Source: Kineosporia babensis
GTDB lineage: Bacteria > Actinomycetota > Actinomycetes > Actinomycetales > Kineosporiaceae
Direction: 5' to 3'
Assembly (NCBI RefSeq): GCF_021129305.1
Contig: NZ_JAJOMB010000033.1
Location: 1 to 64,000, forward strand
Length of the DNA: 64,000 bases
The position numbers and the translations under genes are program-made. Below, one piece after another: positions 59,053 to 64,000 of the stretch. Position 1 is the first letter of the stretch, and each line of letters starts with the position of its first letter. The notes beneath the pieces were generated by a model that saw only the letters and a program-made list of their open reading frames with translations, was not told the DNA's origin and did no database searches.

Positions 59053-60164
59053 CCCGGCCCCTTTCGGTGGCGCCCGGCCTGAGCCGCGCGAACCACGTCC
59101 TCGTAGACCTGTTCCTGGCGTAGGGCGATCTCGTCCCAGTCGAACTGCCGGGCGAACTCTTTCCCGGCCGCACCCATCTGCGCGATCCGGGCCTGGTCCG
59201 GGTACAGCTCGGCGACCGCAGCGGCCAGCGACTCGACCTCGAAAGCCGGCACCAGACGTCCGCAATCGGCCGGTACCACCTCCCGCAGGCACGGAATGTC
59301 GAAGGCGATCACCGGCGTCCCCGCCGCCAGGGCCTCGATCGCCACGATGCCGAAGGTCTCGAACCGCGAGGGCATCACCACCAGCCGGGCCCGGCCCAGC
59401 AGATCGAACTTCGCCGCCCCCTCGACCCGGCCGGCGAACTGCACGCGGTGCGCGATACCCAGCCCGGCGGCCAGTTTCTCGATCGCCTTGCGGTCCGGGC
59501 CGTCACCGGCGATCACCAGGTTGCCCTGGATCAGGGCGGCTTGCTGAGCGAACGCCGTGAGCAGCAGGTCGATGCCCTTCTGGGCGAGCTCGAGCCGGCC
59601 CAGGTAGACGATGTCCGCACCCCGCGGCAGGTCGGGCGCCAGTTGCGGGTCGGCCACCCCGTTGGGGATCACGCTCACCTGGGCCCGGTGGTTGGACGCG
59701 TGAATCCGCTCCCGCATGTCGTCGGAGACCGTGACGAAGCGCCGGTGCAGACGCACTCCGAGCATCTCGAAAAGGAAGAAGGGCAACCGGTACTGACGTG
59801 ACTTCTCTCGGCTGTTCATCCACTGCACCACCGCCAGCGTGGGGCGGGTGGTCCAGACCGGCATCAGCACCGACGAGATCGGCGCGGCGAACTCCTCCAC
59901 CACCAGTTCGGCCGGAAAGCCCCGGGCGACGAACGGAACCAGCAGGAAGTAGGAGACCAGGCTGGGGAAATAGCCGAGCGGCAGCCCGACCGGCACGTAC
60001 TCCACCCCGTCCTCCACCCGGCGTTCGGCTCCCTGATAGTTCGCCACCAGCACGGTGATCCGGTGCCGCGCGGCGATCCGCCGGTTGATCTCGGCGTTGC
60101 GCAGCGAGCCGCCGCCGCTGCCGGGCCGGCGATGATCCTCGAAACCGAGGTGAAGAATCCTCAT
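59049..60164 (-). CDS. Glycosyltransferase family 4 (b)
   Basis: This 371-residue GT4 enzyme has the N-terminal Gly-rich acceptor loop GSGGGSLRN (about 15-23), VYLGRLELAQKGIDLLL (about 185) and the EX7E motif SRFETFGIVAIEAL (about 265-278). ATG at 60164 has AAGGAGG 4 nt upstream, and its start overlaps the flippase stop by 4 bp. The two GT4 genes are tandem but not recent copies. Confidence 0.92.
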   Translation of the reverse strand: MRILHLGFEDHRRPGSGGGSLRNAEINRRIAARHRITVLVANYQGAERRVEDGVEYVPVGLPLGYFPSLVSYFLLVPFVARGFPAELVVEEFAAPISSVLMPVWTTRPTLAVVQWMNSREKSRQYRLPFFLFEMLGVRLHRRFVTVSDDMRERIHASNHRAQVSVIPNGVADPQLAPDLPRGADIVYLGRLELAQKGIDLLLTAFAQQAALIQGNLVIAGDGPDRKAIEKLAAGLGIAHRVQFAGRVEGAAKFDLLGRARLVVMPSRFETFGIVAIEALAAGTPVIAFDIPCLREVVPADCGRLVPAFEVESLAAAVAELYPDQARIAQMGAAGKEFARQFDWDEIALRQEQVYEDVVRAAQAGRHRKGPG

Positions 60165-61552
60165 TCCGCCTCCTTCTCACCCGATGCCCGCAGAGCCAGG
60201 ATCCGGCCGACGCTCCAGGTACCGGTCCCCAGGCAGGCCGCGATCCAGACGACCGGGTACTGCGAGGCCAGCCCCAGCGCTACGACCAGGACCGCCGCGG
60301 CCACGACGGCGCTCTTGGACAGCCGGACCGAACCAGGCCAGAGGCGGGTCGCACAGACCATCAGAACGGCTACGGAGAAGGTGGTTCCGACGAACGCGCC
60401 GATTGCCAACCCGACGATCCCCCCAAGCTGGAAACCGGTCAGGATGGCCGCCACCGCAATCAGCCCCGACACCAGCTGACAGGTCAGAGCGATCCGGTAC
60501 TCCCCGCGTCCCTGATAAAAGGTGATCACCAACTGCACCGCACCGATCATCAGACCCGAGGCCGCCGTCCAGGCCAGAACTTCCTTGATCTCACCGAACT
60601 CACCCGGGAACACCAGGTAGGCCAGCGCTCCCGGGGCGGTCGCCAGCATCACCGCGAACGGCACGGCCACGATCGCGTAAAGCCTTAGCGCATCGCGAAA
60701 CTGCCGCCCCGCCGCGTCCGCCGCGGCCTGGGCCACCAAGGGCAGCGCCACCATGGCCACCGCCGTGCCGAGGAAGAGCGGCACTCGGGCGACGATCATC
60801 GAGGCCTGATAGCTGGCCGCTGCCGACGAGGTGAGCGGCAGCACGGCCACCAGCACCACGTCCAGCGAGGCCAGAGCCGACACCAGACCCTGAACCGATG
60901 CTACTCCCAGTGCATCTCGCCACAAGGACTTCGCCAGGGCCAAGGTGCTCGGACCCAGAATTTCGGCACGGAGCCAGTACAGCCCCAGGAGCAGAACGAT
61001 TGCCGAACCCGCCCCGAAGGCTCCGAGCGCAGCGGCCGCCGTGCTCGTGGCCAGGACCAGGCCGATGCCGACGATGCACTTGACCACCACCTCGAGCACC
61101 TTGACCGCGGCCAGTGCCCCGAACCGCTGACGTCCCTGCAGCCAGCCGGCCGTGGTGGAACTGGCGAAGATCAGGAACACGCAGACGGCCAGGGTGAACG
61201 AGGTCTGGGGATCGGCGAAGGACTGGGCCACGGCAAGGATCACCAAGGCGGCAATCAGACCCTGAACACCATTGCCCAGTAACGACATCCGGGTCAGGGC
61301 AGCTCTGGTTGCCGGATCCGGGTTCTTGGCCAGTTGCTGGGCCAGTACCCAGGGAATGGATGCGGCGGCGATGGTGCCCGCGGTCAGCAGCAGGGCTTGG
61401 GCGGCTGCGAACTGGGCGTATTTGTCGGTGGGCAGCAGGTGGGTCAGGATCAGCGCGTAGCCGTAGTTCAGGCCTCCCACCGCCAGGGTGCCGACGGTCA
61501 GCCAACCCGCGCCGGAGACCAGGGTCTGCCGTTCCTGCGTGGTTGCGCTCAC
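60161..61552 (-). CDS. Polysaccharide flippase (Wzx/oligosaccharide flippase type)
   Basis: This 463-residue membrane protein with 12-14 helices belongs to the MVF/Wzx group, which flips lipid-linked sugars across the membrane. The start (SGAGWLTVGTLAVGGLNYGYALIL in two parts, then TDKYAQFAAAQAL) and VAQAAAD...FRDALRLYAI in the middle fit. GTG at 61552 overlaps the ArnT-like gene's stop (GTGA). Clustering with glycosyltransferases supports export of a surface glycan. Confidence 0.88.
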   Translation of the reverse strand: MSATTQERQTLVSGAGWLTVGTLAVGGLNYGYALILTHLLPTDKYAQFAAAQALLLTAGTIAAASIPWVLAQQLAKNPDPATRAALTRMSLLGNGVQGLIAALVILAVAQSFADPQTSFTLAVCVFLIFASSTTAGWLQGRQRFGALAAVKVLEVVVKCIVGIGLVLATSTAAAALGAFGAGSAIVLLLGLYWLRAEILGPSTLALAKSLWRDALGVASVQGLVSALASLDVVLVAVLPLTSSAAASYQASMIVARVPLFLGTAVAMVALPLVAQAAADAAGRQFRDALRLYAIVAVPFAVMLATAPGALAYLVFPGEFGEIKEVLAWTAASGLMIGAVQLVITFYQGRGEYRIALTCQLVSGLIAVAAILTGFQLGGIVGLAIGAFVGTTFSVAVLMVCATRLWPGSVRLSKSAVVAAAVLVVALGLASQYPVVWIAACLGTGTWSVGRILALRASGEKEAE

Positions 61553-63033
61553 GACGCACCGGCGCTGTTCAGGCGGTACAGGATCAGGGTGCCGTCCTGC
61601 TCAGAGGTCTTGGTGAACACCGCTTGGGCAGTGGTTTCCAGGTACTCGAGAAGAGCTCGGTCGCCCAGTCCGTAGCCGTGCTCGACCAGCCGGGGGTTGA
61701 TCAGCACGTAGTCGACGTCGTGCTCGCTCAGGTCGGCCGGGGTGTGCCAGTTGCCGAGATCCACCTGTTCGAGGACGAACTGGGCCGAGTCCTCGGTCAC
61801 GGCCACCCGACTGCCGTGCGGTATTCCGGTCTCGGCCCAGGTGAAGAACTGCCGGTAGATGTTGCTGTCGGCCGAGTGCACCCGGGACCAGACCCAGACG
61901 TCCACGGTCAGGAACAGCGCCAGCAGCAGCGCCGAGACCCGGGTCCGGTCGTACCAGGCCGTCACCACCGCCAGGCAGAGCACGCAGGGGACGAGCGGGA
62001 TGTAGAACATCTGCTCCTCGATCGAGCCGAAGAGCATGGCGTAGACCAGATATCCGCAGGCCGCCAGCGCCCAGGCGGTGGTCGCAACGACGGCGTCCGG
62101 GGCGGTGGACGGTCTCCACAGGGTGAGCCGGCGCACCAGAACCAGACAGCAGACGCCGCCGAGCAGCAGCAGCGCGTAGGTCACCGCCAGCCGGTCGAAG
62201 TGTTCGGTCAACCTTGAGAACAGGGAGACCTGCACGGTGTCGGAGTTGAAGCCGGTCTCCTGGTTCAGCCCGATCAGCCGGGTCAGGCCGTTGCCCCGGG
62301 ACTGTGCCCAGGCGTCGAGACCGCCCAGCCAGATGGTGGCCAGCAGGTTGCCCAGGTAGAGGCTCAGCCCGATCCCGATCACCTTCAGGGTCTGCGGGCG
62401 GGGGATCGGGCGGTTGCTGAAGAGCATCACCAGCAAGGCAGCCCCCAGCACCAGGCCGAAGGTCTCCTTGCTGCAGAAGGTGATGCCCGCGCTGAGCCCG
62501 GCCAAGCCGGGTGAACGGGTGATCACCAAGAGGATGGTCAGGGCGGCGAAGAACTGGGTCTGGGCCTCCAGCATCACCTGGCTGTCGTAGCGGATCTGGA
62601 ACGGGTCCAGCATCACCAGGGCGGCCGCGGCCAGGGCGAAGCCGCTAGGTAGAGCCAGACGCCGGGCGATCAGGTAGGTCAGGGCCACCGTGGCAGCGCC
62701 GAACAGCGCGGCCACCGGGCGCAGGGCGTAGGCCAGATCGGCCGGATCACCTTGCAGGCCAAGAACTTTGGTGGCCAGACCAAATACCGCCAGGGCCGCG
62801 GGTGGGTGCAGGGTGAAGGGCTCGTCGTAACTGGTGACTCCCTCGCCCTCGGCGATGTTCCGGGCGATCTCGGAGTAGGTGACCTCGTCGATGAACAGGT
62901 TGTACGAGGGCACGATGTTGAAGTAGCGCACCGCGAAGGCCATCACCGCCAGGGCCACACAGATCAGGGCTTCCCTCGGCCGGGCCGGTGAGGCGGCGCT
63001 GCGTTCCGGTGCGGCCACCGCGGTGTCGGGCAC
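61549..63033 (-). CDS. Membrane glycosyltransferase, GT39/ArnT-like
   Basis: This 494-residue polytopic protein resembles dolichyl/polyprenyl-phosphate sugar transferases. The first periplasmic loop has FIDEVTYSEIARNIAEGEG, with the acidic DE pair expected for catalysis (about residues 49-50), and YDSQVMLEAQTQFF follows a later helix. About 10-11 helices precede a C-terminal extracytoplasmic domain (about 385-494). GTG at 63033 has AAGGAG 5 nt upstream. It probably adds a sugar to an acceptor outside the membrane. Confidence 0.85.
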   Translation of the reverse strand: MPDTAVAAPERSAASPARPREALICVALAVMAFAVRYFNIVPSYNLFIDEVTYSEIARNIAEGEGVTSYDEPFTLHPPAALAVFGLATKVLGLQGDPADLAYALRPVAALFGAATVALTYLIARRLALPSGFALAAAALVMLDPFQIRYDSQVMLEAQTQFFAALTILLVITRSPGLAGLSAGITFCSKETFGLVLGAALLVMLFSNRPIPRPQTLKVIGIGLSLYLGNLLATIWLGGLDAWAQSRGNGLTRLIGLNQETGFNSDTVQVSLFSRLTEHFDRLAVTYALLLLGGVCCLVLVRRLTLWRPSTAPDAVVATTAWALAACGYLVYAMLFGSIEEQMFYIPLVPCVLCLAVVTAWYDRTRVSALLLALFLTVDVWVWSRVHSADSNIYRQFFTWAETGIPHGSRVAVTEDSAQFVLEQVDLGNWHTPADLSEHDVDYVLINPRLVEHGYGLGDRALLEYLETTAQAVFTKTSEQDGTLILYRLNSAGAS

Positions 63034-63092
63034 TTTCGCTCCTTGGTGATGATGCCTGCTGGTGCTGAGTGGTGCTTGGTGGTGCTGGGTGA

Positions 63093-64000
63093 TCAGCGTT
63101 CGAACGGCAGCAGGTGGTCGCTGCCCCGGGCCACCCGGATGCTGTGCAGGTCGCCGGTGGCCAGGTCGGGCAGGCCGATCCGGCGCAGCACCGGCCGGGA
63201 CCCGGGGATGTCCACCCCGATCAGCAGCAGGGTGAGCTGACCGTCGAGCCAGGTCACGGCGTCGCCCTGGCGCAACCGGTCCGGGGTCCAGCCCTCGGGC
63301 AGGTCGTCCACCGGGATCCGGACCACGGTGGCCACGTCGCTGAGGTGGCGGCGTTCCGGATGGATCAGCTGCAGTCGCTGGCGTTCCAGGTGGATCACCG
63401 CCAGCAGCTTCGCCGTCATCCGTTCCCAGGTGAAGTTGCCGGCCCAGCGCCGGGTCACCTCGCGCATCGTCCCGGAGCCGTCACCCAGCAGTTTCAGCCG
63501 GTCGGCCAGGGCCAGGCCGATTGCGTCGCCCTCGGGGATCAGCCAGCCGGTCTCGCCGTCCTTGATCGAGTCCCGCAGGCCCGGCCGGTCGAAGGCCAGC
63601 ACCGGCGTACCCAGGGCGTTCGCCTCGATCACCGAGATCCCCCAGCCCTCGCCGGAAGAACAGCTCACCGCGATCCAGGCCTGGGCCACCAGCGCGTCCC
63701 GCTGCGCGTCGGTGGCCTGGTCGTGGAACGTCACCGCGTGGGAAACCTGTTTCGCGACAGCGATCTGGGCCAGGCGCTCACGCTCCGGGCCGACCCCGAC
63801 GATGTGCAGCTCGGCTTCCGGATGCTCGGCCAGCACGTCCGGCATCGCCTCGATGACGATACGGGTGCGCTTGTGCGGCACCAACCGGCCCACGCAGACG
63901 ATCGACGGAGCGAGCGTCTTCTCCAAGCCGGCAGCGGTTTCGGTAGTGATCCGCCAGCCCGGAGGCGTAATCCGGATCTCGCCGCGCAGCCTGAGCTCTC
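63093..64000 (-). CDS. Glycosyltransferase family 4, partial (5' end outside window)
   Basis: The frame stays open to the window edge, so only the C-terminal 302 residues are seen; the TTG at 63926 is not a real start. The part present is the GT4 donor domain: IVCVGRLVPHKRTRIVIEAM, IVGVGPERERL, then SCSSGEGWGISVIEANALGTPVLAFD with the EX7E motif. An extra 85 residues after the GT domain (SDVATVVRIPVDD, LTLLLIGVDIPGS) are strand-rich and unusual. It is the first visible gene of the glycan operon; the 59 bp before the next start are gene-free. Confidence 0.88.
   Translation of the reverse strand, partial: ELRLRGEIRITPPGWRITTETAAGLEKTLAPSIVCVGRLVPHKRTRIVIEAMPDVLAEHPEAELHIVGVGPERERLAQIAVAKQVSHAVTFHDQATDAQRDALVAQAWIAVSCSSGEGWGISVIEANALGTPVLAFDRPGLRDSIKDGETGWLIPEGDAIGLALADRLKLLGDGSGTMREVTRRWAGNFTWERMTAKLLAVIHLERQRLQLIHPERRHLSDVATVVRIPVDDLPEGWTPDRLRQGDAVTWLDGQLTLLLIGVDIPGSRPVLRRIGLPDLATGDLHSIRVARGSDHLLPFER

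Overview
The window is high-GC DNA (mostly G or C at third codon positions, many GTG starts, ATGA/GTGA gene overlaps) typical of an actinomycete. Supporting family evidence is the DUF3039 protein, the glnX-glnH-pknG operon, the XRE/DUF397 pair and Tat-type sugar-binding lipoprotein. A Kineosporia-like or related soil actinobacterium is my best guess, but no rRNA or marker gene is present to fix it. No rRNA, tRNA, CRISPR array, prophage or complete insertion sequence was seen. The only mobile DNA is a pair of 163-bp transposon-like miniature elements near 4.5 kb and 54.4 kb.

Layout. 0-4.4 kb (minus): DUF3039, YqgE/AlgH, malic enzyme with an ACT domain, PAS-GGDEF-EAL c-di-GMP protein. 4.5-6.3 kb: miniature element, LacI regulator divergent from L-rhamnose mutarotase. 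6.3-10.5 kb: MFS drug exporter with its MarR, a second divergent MarR, a flavin disulfide-reductase-like enzyme. 10.5-15.1 kb: DEAD-box helicase, aldonolactone-oxidase-like flavoenzyme divergent from a PLP amino-acid deaminase/aldolase. 15.1-17.9 kb: Gln-rich coiled-coil protein, TetR, ABC-2 exporter. 18-22.5 kb (minus): carbohydrate esterase, ROK kinase, 2-hydroxyacid dehydrogenase, a truncated acyl-CoA-dehydrogenase-like gene, an unknown Rossmann protein. 22.6-24.1 kb: membrane GGDEF protein broken by a frameshift. 24.2-28.9 kb: glnX-glnH-pknG, an amino-acid-sensing kinase operon. 29.2-35.2 kb (plus): gluconokinase, then a B12-dependent diol/glycerol dehydratase set (small, large, medium subunits, both reactivase subunits, GlcG-like protein). 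35.2-41.5 kb: LacI and GH2 glycosidase divergent from a sugar ABC importer, with two palindromic operators in the shared control region. 41.5-47.5 kb: truncated MOSC gene, BluB, maltokinase-cap-like protein, YrdC-like protein, cupin, large secreted protein, dienelactone-hydrolase-like enzyme. 47.5-49.5 kb: lower-GC DUF397/DUF397/XRE island. 49.8-53 kb: an unrecognised two-gene pair and a small membrane protein. 53-57 kb: D,D-carboxypeptidase, second miniature element, DinB-like protein, HtpG. 57.1-64 kb: degenerate PIG-L protein and a minus-strand glycan operon (two GT4 enzymes, flippase, membrane mannosyltransferase-like protein, partial GT4).

How the parts fit. BluB makes the lower ligand of cobalamin, the cofactor the dehydratase needs. 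The dehydratase subunits lack the N-terminal extensions used for microcompartment packing, and no shell genes are present, so the enzyme is probably cytosolic. Several sugar modules (rhamnose mutarotase, GH2 plus importer, gluconokinase, ROK kinase, CE7 esterase) each sit beside a regulator or operator-like palindrome, giving the window a plant-polymer-degrader character. The most novel-looking items are the paired miniature elements lodged at gene stop codons, the unknown gene pair beside the XRE/DUF397 island, the non-microcompartment dehydratase with unusual subunit order, the Gln-rich coiled-coil protein and the catalytically degenerate PIG-L protein.
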